Shown here: positions 1 through 8,284 of the stretch, one piece after another
How positions within the stretch are numbered: position 1 is the first letter of the stretch
Layout of the letters: every line of letters starts with the position of its first letter
Source: Desulfobacterales bacterium
GTDB taxonomy: Bacteria; Desulfobacterota; Desulfobacteria; Desulfobacterales; SpSt-501
NCBI GenBank assembly: GCA_030834695.1
Contig: JAUQXK010000101.1
Coordinates: forward strand, 62,001 to 126,000
Length of the DNA stretch: 64,000 nt
Direction of reading: 5' to 3'
Notes under the pieces: model-generated
The model's database searches: none
What the model was told of the DNA's origin: nothing
What the model saw: only the letters and a program-made list of their open reading frames with translations
Position numbers and translations under genes: made by a program

Positions 1-1247
1 ATATCATCGACACGGTGATGGCGCCCTACGCTTACCGCACGGCCCACGCCGCCATCGAGCCGCTGGTCATGGCGCTGCTCGGCACCAACCGCGACACCGG
101 CTTCGATATCAAGCTGCTGGCCAAGATCAACGACGTGCTCGAGAAGGAAGTCATGCCCAAGTACAAGCACCTGCTCGACGACACCAAGGTGTCCATCATC
201 GACATCAACGTTCTGCTGCACCAGACTCCGGGCGGCATGCTCTCCAACTTGGTCAACCAGCTCAAGGAGATGGACGCCGTGGAGCGCATCGACGACGTGT
301 TCGCCGAGCTGCCGAAGGTGCGCAAGGACCTCGGCCAGATCCCGCTCGTCACCCCCACCAGCCAGATCGTGGGGGTCCAGACCGTCATGAACGTGCTCTT
401 CGACACCAAGGAGGAGCGCTACAAGCGGATCACCGACCAGGTCAAGGACCTGTGCTACGGCCTGTACGGCAAGACGGCCGTTCCCATCAACTCGGACGTT
501 CAGAAGAAGGCCCTCAAGGGCTATGCGCGCGGGGAGAAGCCCATTACGGCTCGCGCGGCCTCGGTGCTCGATCCCGAGCTGGAGAAGGCCAAGGAGGCCA
601 CCAAGGGCCTTGCCAAGGACATCGACGACGTTCTGATTTACGCGTTGTATCCGGTCACCGGCCTGAAGTTTCTCAAGTGGAAGTACGGCAAGGAGGCCCC
701 GCCGGTCGAGACCAAGGCGCGCACGATGGAAGAGGTCCGCGCCGAGGACGACCTCGTCCGCAAGGCCAAGGCGGGCCTGCTGGCGGAAAAGCCTCAGAAG
801 AAGGCGCCGGCGCCGAGCGACCTTCTGCGCAAGTTCAATGTGTTCGTGGACGGCGAGTATTTCGAAGTCGGGGTGGACGCCATCGGCGGCGCCCCCATGG
901 TGAACTATGCGCGTCCGATGGCGGCGCCGGTGGCTGCGCCGACGGCCGCCCAGACTCCCGCTCCGGCCCCCGCGCCCGCCGCGGCCCCGGAGGCCCCCAA
1001 GGCCGAGGCGCCCAAAGCGGCAGCCGACACCAAGGGGACTCCTCTGACAGCGCCCATGCCGGGCATGATCGTCAAATACCTGAAGAATGTCGGCGATTCG
1101 GTGAAGGAGGGCGAGACCCTGCTGGTCCTGGAAGCCATGAAGATGGAAAACGCGCTGCCGGCGCCGGCGACCGGCACCGTCAAAGCCCTGGGCTTCAGCA
1201 GCGGCGATTCGGTGAAGAAGGGTGACGTTCTGGCGGTGGTGGGATAG
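1..1247 (+). CDS. Biotin-dependent carboxyltransferase with C-terminal biotinyl domain (5' partial)
   Basis: The reading frame is open to the left edge, so the N-terminus is missing. The visible part is the C-terminal half of a carboxyltransferase subunit of the pyruvate carboxylase B / oxaloacetate decarboxylase alpha / transcarboxylase 5S family. It is followed by an Ala/Pro-rich linker (about 915-1025) and a biotinyl domain. The biotin attachment motif EAMKM is intact, with the acceptor lysine codon at 1140-1142. The protein would move carboxyl groups between carboxybiotin and pyruvate or a related acid. The stop codon lies 4 bases before sucC, so co-transcription is likely. Which substrate it uses cannot be decided from this fragment. 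Confidence 0.9.
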   Translation, partial: IIDTVMAPYAYRTAHAAIEPLVMALLGTNRDTGFDIKLLAKINDVLEKEVMPKYKHLLDDTKVSIIDINVLLHQTPGGMLSNLVNQLKEMDAVERIDDVFAELPKVRKDLGQIPLVTPTSQIVGVQTVMNVLFDTKEERYKRITDQVKDLCYGLYGKTAVPINSDVQKKALKGYARGEKPITARAASVLDPELEKAKEATKGLAKDIDDVLIYALYPVTGLKFLKWKYGKEAPPVETKARTMEEVRAEDDLVRKAKAGLLAEKPQKKAPAPSDLLRKFNVFVDGEYFEVGVDAIGGAPMVNYARPMAAPVAAPTAAQTPAPAPAPAAAPEAPKAEAPKAAADTKGTPLTAPMPGMIVKYLKNVGDSVKEGETLLVLEAMKMENALPAPATGTVKALGFSSGDSVKKGDVLAVVG

Positions 1248-1251
1248 AAAA

Positions 1252-2412
1252 ATGAAAATCCACGAATACCAGGCAAAGGAGCTGTTCAAGAAATACCGCA
1301 TCCCCGTGCCCAGGGGCGGGGTTGCCTTCAGCGTCGACGAGGCCCAAAAGGCCGCGGCCGGGCTGGACGGTTGGCCGGTGGTCGTCAAGGCCCAAATCCA
1401 TGCCGGCGGGCGTGGCAAGGGCGGCGGAGTTAAACTGGCACGCTCGGCAGAGGAAGTGAAGCAGACGGCCGGCCAGATCCTCGGCATGACCCTCGTCACC
1501 CACCAGACCGGCCCCGATGGGCGCCTGGTGCGCAAGCTGCTGGTGGAGCAGGGGTTGGACATCGCCAAGGAACTTTACCTCAGCATCATTCCCGACCGAT
1601 CGACGGCCAAAATCGTGATCATGGCCAGCGAGGCCGGCGGCATGGACATCGAGGAAGTGGCCGCCAAGACCCCGGAGAAGATCATCAAGGTTTTCGTCAA
1701 TCCGCTGCTCGGACTTCAAGGCTACCACTGCCGGCAGCTCGCCTTCGGCCTCAATCTGCCGCCGGCAGCCATCAAGGGCTTCACGCCCATGATCCAGAAC
1801 CTCTATCGGCTGTTCGTGGAATACGATTGTTCGCTCGTGGAGATCAACCCGCTCGTCATCACCGCCGAAGAGGCGGTCATCGCTCTCGACGCCAAGGTCA
1901 ACTTTGACGACAACGCGCTCTTCCGGCACAAGGACATCCTCGAGTTCCGCGATCTTGACGAGGAGGACCCGCTGGAGGTCGAAGCATCCAAGTTCAATCT
2001 GAATTACATCAACTTGGACGGCAATGTCGGCAACATGGTGAACGGCGCAGGTCTCGCCATGGCGACCATGGACATCATCAAGCTCGCCGGGGCCGAACCG
2101 GCCAATTTTCTGGACGTAGGCGGCGGCGCCAGCGCCGAGATGGTTGAAAACGGGTTCCGCATCATTCTTTCCGACCCGAACGTGAAAGGGATCCTGATCA
2201 ACATTTTCGGCGGCATCCTGCGCTGCGACACTCTGGCCAAGGGAGTGGTCGAGGCGGCCACAAAGACGGGGATCCAGGTGCCGGTGGTGGTGCGGATGGA
2301 AGGCACCAACGTCGAGGAGGGCCGGCGCATTCTGGCCGAGTCGGGCCTGAACCTGATCACGGCCGCCGACCTCAAGGATGCGGCGAAGAAGGTGGCGGAG
2401 ATCGTGAAGTAA
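1252..2412 (+). CDS. sucC: Succinyl-CoA ligase (ADP-forming) beta subunit
   Basis: The 386-residue product starts [15 protein letters not shown], the classic SucC N-terminus, followed by the ATP-grasp fold and a C-terminal CoA-ligase domain with the GGGAS and NIFGGI segments. Length matches the family. It forms the heterodimer with SucD that interconverts succinyl-CoA and succinate with ATP formation in the TCA or methylmalonyl-CoA route. The ATG at 1252 is chosen because it aligns with family N-termini; an upstream GTG-type start at 1222 would overlap the carboxyltransferase gene. It is followed by sucD after 10 bases. Confidence 0.97.
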   Translation: MKIHEYQAKELFKKYRIPVPRGGVAFSVDEAQKAAAGLDGWPVVVKAQIHAGGRGKGGGVKLARSAEEVKQTAGQILGMTLVTHQTGPDGRLVRKLLVEQGLDIAKELYLSIIPDRSTAKIVIMASEAGGMDIEEVAAKTPEKIIKVFVNPLLGLQGYHCRQLAFGLNLPPAAIKGFTPMIQNLYRLFVEYDCSLVEINPLVITAEEAVIALDAKVNFDDNALFRHKDILEFRDLDEEDPLEVEASKFNLNYINLDGNVGNMVNGAGLAMATMDIIKLAGAEPANFLDVGGGASAEMVENGFRIILSDPNVKGILINIFGGILRCDTLAKGVVEAATKTGIQVPVVVRMEGTNVEEGRRILAESGLNLITAADLKDAAKKVAEIVK

Positions 2413-2422
2413 GGAGAGAAAC

Positions 2423-3295
2423 GTGGCCATATTCGTGAACAAAGACACACGGGTCGTCGTGCAGGGCATCACCGGCAAAGAGGGTCAGTTCCATACCCGG
2501 CAGTGCGTGGCGTACGGCACCCAGGTTGTCGCGGGAGTCACTCCGGGCAAGGCCGGCCAGGATATGGACGGCATCCCGGTTTTCAACACGGTGCTCGATG
2601 CCGTGCAAAAAACCGGTGCGGACTGCAGCCTGATCTTCGTGCCGCCCGCTTTTGCCGCCGATGCCATCATGGAATCGGCCGATGCCGGTATCCGCCTGAT
2701 CGTGGCGATCACGGAAGGCATTCCGGTGCTCGACATGATGAAGGTCAAGAACACCATCGAGGGCCGGCCGGTGCGGCTGATCGGACCCAACTGCCCGGGC
2801 ATCATCACCCCCGGCGAAGCCAAGATCGGCATCATGCCGGCCCCGATCCACAAACCCGGGGGGCCCATCGGGGTCGTGTCCCGCTCCGGGACCTTGACCT
2901 ATGAGGTGGTGCACCAATTGACCAACCAGGGGATCGGCCAGACGACCTGCATCGGCATCGGCGGGGACCCGGTCAACGGCACCAACTTTGTCGACTGCCT
3001 GGCGGCCTTCGAAAAAGACCCCGCCACCCGCGGAGTCGTCATGGTCGGCGAGATCGGCGGCAGCGCCGAGGAGACGGCCGCGGAGTTCATCAAGACCCAA
3101 ATGACCAAGCCCGTGATCGGATTCATCGCCGGGCTGACGGCGCCTCCGGGCCGCCGGATGGGCCATGCGGGTGCCATCATCAGCGGCGGATCCGGCACCG
3201 CTCAGGCCAAAATCGCCGTCATGAAGGCGGCCGGCATCCATGTGTGCGAGAACCTCGGCACGTTCGGGGAGCTTTGCAAGAAAGTGTTCAGCTAA
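2423..3295 (+). CDS. sucD: Succinyl-CoA ligase (ADP-forming) alpha subunit
   Basis: The 290-residue product has an N-terminal CoA-binding Rossmann domain (GITGKEG) and the active-site phosphohistidine segment [10 protein letters not shown] near residue 245. It pairs with SucC. The GTG start at 2423 is supported by a good ribosome binding site (AAGGAG) 6 bases upstream, and length is normal for the family. The stop codon is followed immediately by a palindromic repeat that separates it from hypA. Confidence 0.97.
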   Translation: MAIFVNKDTRVVVQGITGKEGQFHTRQCVAYGTQVVAGVTPGKAGQDMDGIPVFNTVLDAVQKTGADCSLIFVPPAFAADAIMESADAGIRLIVAITEGIPVLDMMKVKNTIEGRPVRLIGPNCPGIITPGEAKIGIMPAPIHKPGGPIGVVSRSGTLTYEVVHQLTNQGIGQTTCIGIGGDPVNGTNFVDCLAAFEKDPATRGVVMVGEIGGSAEETAAEFIKTQMTKPVIGFIAGLTAPPGRRMGHAGAIISGGSGTAQAKIAVMKAAGIHVCENLGTFGELCKKVFS

Positions 3296-3322
3296 TAGGT
3301 CCTATAAGACCTATAGGACCTA
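3296..3322. repeat. Palindrome (11-bp arms) over the hypA ribosome binding region
   Basis: TAGGTCCTATA and TATAGGACCTA form a perfect 11-bp stem with a 5-base loop, directly after the sucD stop. The only purine-rich element upstream of the hypA ATG (AGGA) lies inside the right arm, so the hairpin could hide the ribosome binding site. A related 18-bp palindrome occurs at 27019-27036. Confidence 0.75.
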
Positions 3323-3327
3323 CTGTT

Positions 3328-3705
3328 ATGCACGAAATGGGCATCGCCCTGCAGATCATCGACATCGCCACAGCATCGATCCCGCCGGACATGCGTTCCG
3401 CCCGGGTGGAGCGCGTCAATTTGAAAATCGGCAAGCTCGCGGCGGTGGTGGCGGACAGCCTGCGGTTCTGCTTCGACATCGTTTCCAAGGACACCCCGCT
3501 GGCCGGCGCCGAACTCGCCATCGAGGAGACCCCCGTGGTCGCGCGCTGCAAGGACTGCGACGCGCGGTGGACCATCGTCGAGCCGGTTTTTACCTGCACG
3601 GCCTGCCAAAGCGGCGCACTGGAGATCCTTTCCGGCCGAGAGTTGGACATCGTTTCGATTGAAATCGCTCAAGAGGAAAGCCATGAAACCGGTGGAGGGC
3701 AATAA
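3328..3705 (+). CDS. hypA: Hydrogenase/urease nickel incorporation protein HypA
   Basis: The 125-residue product begins MHEMGIA, the nickel-binding HypA N-terminus (His2, Glu3), and carries the zinc site as two CxxC pairs (CKDC and CTAC) around residues 74-94. HypA delivers nickel to NiFe hydrogenase together with HypB. The ATG at 3328 is chosen because the family starts MHE; an in-frame upstream start would run into sucD. It overlaps hypB by 23 bases. No hydrogenase structural genes are in the window, so the client is elsewhere. Confidence 0.95.
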   Translation: MHEMGIALQIIDIATASIPPDMRSARVERVNLKIGKLAAVVADSLRFCFDIVSKDTPLAGAELAIEETPVVARCKDCDARWTIVEPVFTCTACQSGALEILSGRELDIVSIEIAQEESHETGGGQ

Positions 3706-4390
3706 ATCTACCCGAGAGGTCAAGGTCGTCACCCGCGTGCTGGCCGTCAACGAGCGCATGGCGGAACAGAACCGGCGGCGTTTTGCCGAGAAGGGGGTCT
3801 TCGTCATCAATGTGATGAGCTCCCCGGGATCCGGCAAGACCACGACGCTGCAAAAAACGCTCGAGCGCATCATGCCAGGGATTCGGGCGGCGGTGATCGT
3901 GGGCGACGTGTCCACCACCCACGATGCCGATCGGCTGGCGGTCACCGGCGCTCCGGTGGTGCAGGTCAATACCGACGCTTTCGGCGGCGATTGCCATCTG
4001 GCGGCCCATGTGATCGAGAAAGCTGCGGATGCCATCGATCTGGATGCCATCGATCTGTTGATCATCGAGAACGTGGGCAACCTGGTGTGCCCGGCGGAGT
4101 TCGACATCGGCGAGGATGCACGGGTGGTGGTTTTAAGCGTGACCGAAGGCGAGGACAAGCCGGTGAAGTACCCGACCATGTTCCGGCTGTGCGATGCGGC
4201 CCTGCTCAATAAAATCGATCTGCTGCCCCACCTCGATTACGACAAGGCCCAGGCTGTCGGTTACATCCAACAGGTGCATCCCGGCATGCCGATTTTCGAA
4301 ATCTCTGCCCGCAGCGGCGAAGGCCTGGAGGCATGGATCAACTGGCTGAGAGAAAAGATTCGCGTGAAGCTCGCCGCTCGCAGCAAATAA
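3683..4390 (+). CDS. hypB: Hydrogenase nickel incorporation GTPase HypB
   Basis: The 235-residue product is a SIMIBI-class GTPase with P-loop SSPGSGKTT, a GDVST switch region, the metal-site segment GGDCHL at the dimer interface, and NKID for guanine specificity. It hydrolyses GTP to drive nickel insertion with HypA. The N-terminus lacks both a His-rich stretch and the CxxCGC nickel motif found in some HypB proteins. The ATG at 3683 follows GAGGAAA and lies inside hypA, suggesting translational coupling. Confidence 0.95.
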   Translation: MKPVEGNKSTREVKVVTRVLAVNERMAEQNRRRFAEKGVFVINVMSSPGSGKTTTLQKTLERIMPGIRAAVIVGDVSTTHDADRLAVTGAPVVQVNTDAFGGDCHLAAHVIEKAADAIDLDAIDLLIIENVGNLVCPAEFDIGEDARVVVLSVTEGEDKPVKYPTMFRLCDAALLNKIDLLPHLDYDKAQAVGYIQQVHPGMPIFEISARSGEGLEAWINWLREKIRVKLAARSK

Positions 4391-4408
4391 CCATTCGAAG
4401 CTCAAACT

Positions 4409-4456
4409 AAAACAGAGGGCCAGGGTCCAAACGGATGGACCCTGGCCCTCTGTTTT
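4409..4456. terminator. Bidirectional intrinsic terminator between hypB and nifS
   Basis: A perfect 21-bp stem (4409-4429 and 4436-4456) with a 6-base loop, flanked by A4 on the left and T4 on the right. It lies between the convergent hypB and nifS genes and can stop transcription on both strands. Confidence 0.93.
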
Positions 4457-4466
4457 GCCGTTGCAC

Positions 4467-5648
4467 TCAGCTGACAGCTTCGAGCTTCGCGCCCTTCCAG
4501 AACGGAGACATTTCTCTCAGCCGTGCGATGATCGGAGGCAGTTTCTCGAGAACCAGGTCGATTTCCGGACCGGAGGTGTACCGGCTCAGGCTGAAACGGA
4601 TCGAGCCGTGGGCCGCGGTGAACGGCACCCCCATGGCGCGCCGCACGTGGGACGGCTCGAGCGAACCCGAGGTGCAGGCCGACCCGGAAGAAGCGCAGAT
4701 TCCGTGCTCATTCAGCATGAGCAGGATGGACTCGCCTTCCACGTACTCGAAGGCGAGACTGGTGGTGTTCGGCAGGCGACTGGCCCGGTCTCCGTTGACC
4801 AGTGTGCTGGGAACCCGCTTGAGGATCTCGCATTCCAGGCGATCGCGCAGTTCGTCCACGCAGCGGTAGGATCCGTCGTCGAGGTGCTGCTTGGCCAACT
4901 CGGCCGCCTTGCCCAGCCCGATGATGGCGGCCGTGTTCTCGGTCCCGCCGCGCCGTCCCTTTTCCTGATGCCCGCCGATCATGAACGGCGTGAACCGGGT
5001 TCCCTTGCGCAGATAGAGCACGCCGATGCCTTTGGGAGCGTGGATCTTGTGGCCGGACAGCGAGAGCATGTCCACTCCGGTGTCTCCCACATGGATGGGG
5101 ATCTTGCCGGCCGCCTGCACCGCATCGGTGTGAAAGACGATGCCGCGTTCCCTGACCTTGCGCGATATTTCCTCGATGGGGAAGATCACTCCGGTCTCGT
5201 TGTTCGCCCACATCAGGCTCACGACGGCCGTGTCGTCGGTCAGGCTGTCATAAAGAACATCGAGATCCAGGCGGCCCTCGCGGTCTACCGGGACAAACGT
5301 CGTCCGGTAGCCTTTCTTGGAGAGCGTTTCAAACAGGTTCTTGATGGCCGGATGCTCCACGCGCGATGCCACAATATGCCGCTTGGCCGGATAGGACTCG
5401 ATGGCCGCCCGAATCGCCGTGCCGTCGCTCTCGGTGCCGCAGCTGGTGAAAATAACTTCATCCGGCAACGCGCCGATCAGACGGGCGACCTGCTCGCGGG
5501 CGTGTTGGATTTTGGCGGCGACTCCTCCGCCGAAGGCGTGCATGCTGGACGGGTTGCCGTAGTATTCGGAGAAATACGGCAGCATGGCTTCAAGGACCCC
5601 GGGGTCCACTTTAGTGGTCGCGTTGTTGTCCAGATAGGTCACGCGCAT
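4467..5648 (-). CDS. nifS: Cysteine desulfurase (NifS-type)
   Basis: The 393-residue PLP enzyme starts MRVTYLDNNATT. It has the Schiff-base lysine in LSGHKIHAPKG and the persulfide-forming cysteine in SGSACTSG near residue 330. It removes sulfur from cysteine for Fe-S cluster assembly on the adjacent NifU. The start overlaps the nifU stop (TGATG), and GGAGGAGG lies just upstream within nifU. A GTG one codon earlier is also possible. With no nitrogenase genes visible, it probably serves general Fe-S assembly. Confidence 0.95.
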   Translation of the reverse strand: MRVTYLDNNATTKVDPGVLEAMLPYFSEYYGNPSSMHAFGGGVAAKIQHAREQVARLIGALPDEVIFTSCGTESDGTAIRAAIESYPAKRHIVASRVEHPAIKNLFETLSKKGYRTTFVPVDREGRLDLDVLYDSLTDDTAVVSLMWANNETGVIFPIEEISRKVRERGIVFHTDAVQAAGKIPIHVGDTGVDMLSLSGHKIHAPKGIGVLYLRKGTRFTPFMIGGHQEKGRRGGTENTAAIIGLGKAAELAKQHLDDGSYRCVDELRDRLECEILKRVPSTLVNGDRASRLPNTTSLAFEYVEGESILLMLNEHGICASSGSACTSGSLEPSHVRRAMGVPFTAAHGSIRFSLSRYTSGPEIDLVLEKLPPIIARLREMSPFWKGAKLEAVS

Positions 5649-6475
5649 CACTGCACCTCCTCCACCACCAGATCGGGGGTCACGAGTTCCCGCAGTTTGG
5701 ACTCCACATAGTGTTTGAGCGTGACGTGCGACCGGGCGCAGGTGGCGCAGGTGCCCTTCATGCGCACGATCACGCGGTTGCCGTCCACATCCACCAATTC
5801 CAGGTGGCCGGCGTCCTTCTTGAGTGTGGGATTGATCTCACGCTCGATGCTGTCCTCGATCAGCTTGATCTTCTGGAGGTTGGTGAGGACCCTCGGCTTG
5901 ATCGGCTCCAGCCGTTTCCCGCCGAGGACCTGATCGATGATTTCCTGAATGCGTTCGTGGCACTTGCCGCAGCCGCCGCCGGCCTTGATGTAGTCGGTCA
6001 CGTCCTCGATGGTCTTGAGCTGGTTTTCGCGGACCACGCGTTCGATATCCCGGTCCGTCACCCCGAAGCACTCGCAGACGATTTCGCCCTCGATGATCTT
6101 GGCGGCCTGTCCGCGGTGGCAGGAGATGGCCTTCTCGAGCGCCTCGCGGCCCATGACCGAACAGTGCATCTTCTCTTTGGGTAATCCGCCCAGGTAGCGG
6201 GCGATATCGTCGTTGGTGATCCGGGCGGCCTCGTCGAGCGTCTTGCCGATCACCATCTCGGTCAGGGCCGAGGAAGAGGCGATGGCGCTGGCACAACCGA
6301 AGGTCTGGAACTTGGCATCTTTGATCGTGCCATTGTCATCCAGCTTGAAATAAAAGGTCAGGGCGTCTCCGCAGGCGATGGAACCGACCTCGCCCACGCC
6401 GTCGGCATCTTCGATCACCCCGACGTTGCGCGGGTTCAAAAAATGATCCTTTACTTTATCCGTGTATTCCCACAT
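5648..6475 (-). CDS. nifU: Full-length NifU Fe-S scaffold protein
   Basis: The 275-residue protein has all three NifU parts. An IscU-like N-domain carries conserved cysteines in ACGD, FGCASAIA and HCSV. A central 2Fe-2S domain has CECFG and GGGCGKC. A C-terminal Nfu domain has CATC. It assembles clusters with sulfur from NifS, encoded immediately downstream with a one-base stop/start overlap. The ATG at 6475 follows GGAGG at a good distance; an upstream in-frame start at 6511 lacks support. Confidence 0.95.
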   Translation of the reverse strand: MWEYTDKVKDHFLNPRNVGVIEDADGVGEVGSIACGDALTFYFKLDDNGTIKDAKFQTFGCASAIASSSALTEMVIGKTLDEAARITNDDIARYLGGLPKEKMHCSVMGREALEKAISCHRGQAAKIIEGEIVCECFGVTDRDIERVVRENQLKTIEDVTDYIKAGGGCGKCHERIQEIIDQVLGGKRLEPIKPRVLTNLQKIKLIEDSIEREINPTLKKDAGHLELVDVDGNRVIVRMKGTCATCARSHVTLKHYVESKLRELVTPDLVVEEVQ

Positions 6476-6559
6476 GAGGTCCTCCCGGTGTTGGCGGTTG
6501 CAGAACAACATTAACCATCATGGTGGCAATTTAAAGGTCTCACGCTCGCGCGGAGCCTG

Positions 6560-6588
6560 TTGACTTGATCTCGGGTCTGGTCTAGTAT
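6560..6588 (+). promoter_or_regulatory. Predicted sigma-70 promoter for the MEMO gene
   Basis: TTGACT and TAGTAT separated by 17 bases, in the 237-base divergent spacer between nifU and the MEMO-family gene. The predicted transcript would have a leader of about 115 bases. Confidence 0.55.
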
Positions 6589-6712
6589 GAATGGCATTCT
6601 CCGGCAGCCCAAACACTCCCTTCAGCCGGTCGAGCGGCCGCTATCCTTGGGCAGCTGACATCGCCAGGCAGCAGGCCTTTGAAATCGCCGGAGCCAGCAT
6701 AAGGACATTCCG

Positions 6713-7576
6713 ATGGCTTCCAAGGTCAGGCGTGCGGTTTTTGCGGGCAGTTGGTATCCCGCCCGTGCTCCGGAATGCGAGCGCGAGATCCGGGCGTTTG
6801 TCGAAAGGGGCGGAATCCAGCCGCCGCGCCGCCGCCGACTCGTGGGCGGCATCCTGCCGCATGCCGGATGGTATTTTTCCGGCAACATCGCCTGCAACGT
6901 TATACACGCCCTGAAGACGGCCGGCGGTCCGGCACCGGATGTGTTGGTGCTGTTCGGCATGCACCTTTCTTCATCATCTCCAAACATCATGATGCCAACG
7001 GGTGCGTGGGACACTCCCTTCGGCTCCATCCCCGTCGCCGAGGACTTGGCCGAGGCGTTGAGCCATCAATTCCCCTTTCGTTTGGAAACCCCGGACCGAT
7101 TCACTCAGGACAACACGATCGAGCTGCAGCTGCCGTTCCTGAAGTATTTTTTCCCTCAGGCGAAAATTCTGGCGATGGGGGTTCCGCCCACCGATGCCTC
7201 GCTGACCATCGGGCGGGCGGTGATCGACGCAGCTCAGCAGCTGGGCCTCACTCTCAACGTCATCGGTTCAACCGACCTCACCCATTACGGCAGCAGCTAT
7301 GGGTTCACCGGACACGGGAGCGGACCTTCAGCGGTCGCCTGGGTGAAGGAGGAAAATGACCGGCGGATAATCGAGGCCATGCTGGACCTGGACCCCAAAC
7401 GCCTGATGGCCGAGGCGCGAGTGAACCAGAATGCCTGCTGCCCCGGGGCGGCGGCAACCGCCATCGAAGCCGGCCGGCGCCTCGGAGCCAACGAGGCGGA
7501 GTCGATCGACTATGCAACCAGCCACGACCGCAGCCCGGGTGAAAGCTTTGTCGGATATGTGGGCATCGTTTTTTGA
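6713..7576 (+). CDS. MEMO-family protein (AmmeMemoRadiSam system protein B type)
   Basis: The 287-residue product begins VRRAVFAGSWYP and contains GGILPHAGWYFSG, both hallmarks of the MEMO/YjjI-like dioxygenase fold. GSTDLTHYG and a late CCPGAA segment are also typical. Bacterial members often sit with an AMMECR1 domain and a radical SAM enzyme; neither partner is encoded next to it here. The biochemical function of the family is unresolved. The ATG at 6713 follows AAGGA. Confidence 0.9.
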   Translation: MASKVRRAVFAGSWYPARAPECEREIRAFVERGGIQPPRRRRLVGGILPHAGWYFSGNIACNVIHALKTAGGPAPDVLVLFGMHLSSSSPNIMMPTGAWDTPFGSIPVAEDLAEALSHQFPFRLETPDRFTQDNTIELQLPFLKYFFPQAKILAMGVPPTDASLTIGRAVIDAAQQLGLTLNVIGSTDLTHYGSSYGFTGHGSGPSAVAWVKEENDRRIIEAMLDLDPKRLMAEARVNQNACCPGAAATAIEAGRRLGANEAESIDYATSHDRSPGESFVGYVGIVF

Positions 7577-7720
7577 GGACTCAGAGTGGCGTGGCGAGCC
7601 AGGGGCTGCAGAGTGAAAACCGGCAAGATCCGAGGGGCTGGCAACAACGCATGGTTTTTGTTGGTCCGGCAAAAAAACAGGTTCGACTGGAGCCGATGGG
7701 TGATATGGCCGCAATTGAAT

Positions 7721-7738
7721 ATATTTTATTGCCGGAGC
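7721..7738. repeat. Dispersed intergenic word ATATTTTATTGCCGGAGC, copy 1
   Basis: Identical 18-base match to 34719-34736, with similar upstream flank (GCCGcAATtGAAT versus GCCGtAATcGAAT). A looser relative is at 21851-21868. All three lie between genes. Confidence 0.7.
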
Positions 7739-8180
7739 AAAAAAACGAAATCGGGGCGGCTTTGACCGGCTTTTTGAATTCCCGCTGCTGCGAGGCGACC
7801 GTGACGTTTTCAGGATCGGTGGCTCCAAAAACCCGCCGGAGTCCTTCGCCACCGCTTTAAATCCGCAATAGTCCGATGTGCCCCTTTTAACGCGCGCAGG
7901 AAGTTCGAAATCACCCCTTTTAGATCCCGGTATCTGTTCTCCTCCATAGCGACGTAGCAAAAAATCCAAACCGGAATAACGCCGCATACCGCGATGGGAT
8001 GCACCGAGCTTTTCGGCCCGAAGCCGAAAACGTCAGGGTGCCGGTGATTTCGAAGCAAGCCGGCTCGACATTCATTGCTGAACGCAAACCGCCCCGATTT
8101 CGATAAGCTACCTTGTCGCTAATTTTCCAATATAAATCAAGAAAAAAGTGCAATTTCCCGGAAACAGGCTTTGCGAGCGG

Positions 8181-8210
8181 TTGGCAATTTGCGCCTTTAG
8201 CTGGTATGAT
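8181..8210 (+). promoter_or_regulatory. Predicted sigma-70 promoter for the sugar-nucleotide dehydrogenase genes
   Basis: TTGGCA and TATGAT separated by 18 bases, about 75 bases upstream of the first dehydrogenase ATG. Confidence 0.5.
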
Positions 8211-8284
8211 AAAAAATTATATTCTGCGCTGGTCGAGCCGCTTCTTGCCTCAAACCGGAGTACCGAGCGAACGGAAGGGGAGTA

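Larger units (their letters stand above)
7577..8284. other. Long intergenic region with repeat word and ugd promoter
   Basis: About 700 bases without a convincing gene. Open frames on both strands (7573-7860 plus, 7328-7987 minus) lack recognisable domains and overlap the MEMO gene or each other. The region holds the ATATTTTATTGCCGGAGC word at 7721-7738. The right third is more AT-rich and carries the promoter for the sugar dehydrogenase genes. Some of it may be decayed repeat sequence. Confidence 0.6.

Noticed and set aside
1195-2478. 427-residue minus-strand open frame
   Set aside because: Antisense of sucC, spanning two real genes' ends; His/Asp-rich composition typical of shadows.
4455-5711. 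418-residue open frame on the plus strand
   Set aside because: Antisense shadow of nifS; no domain motifs, and the minus-strand gene has all catalytic residues.
6591-6914. 107-residue plus-strand open frame overlapping the MEMO gene start
   Set aside because: Out of frame with the MEMO gene, no motif; the MEMO frame has clear family signatures.
7328-7987. 219-residue minus-strand open frame and 95-residue plus-strand open frame in the 7.6-8.3 kb spacer
   Set aside because: No domains, no convincing ribosome binding sites, overlap with the MEMO gene end; part of the sequence is the dispersed repeat word.
8160-8284. Possible sigma-54 promoter (TGGCA...) upstream of the sugar dehydrogenases
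   Set aside because: The GG and GC elements do not have the required 10-base spacing; the sigma-70 pair TTGGCA/TATGAT fits better.
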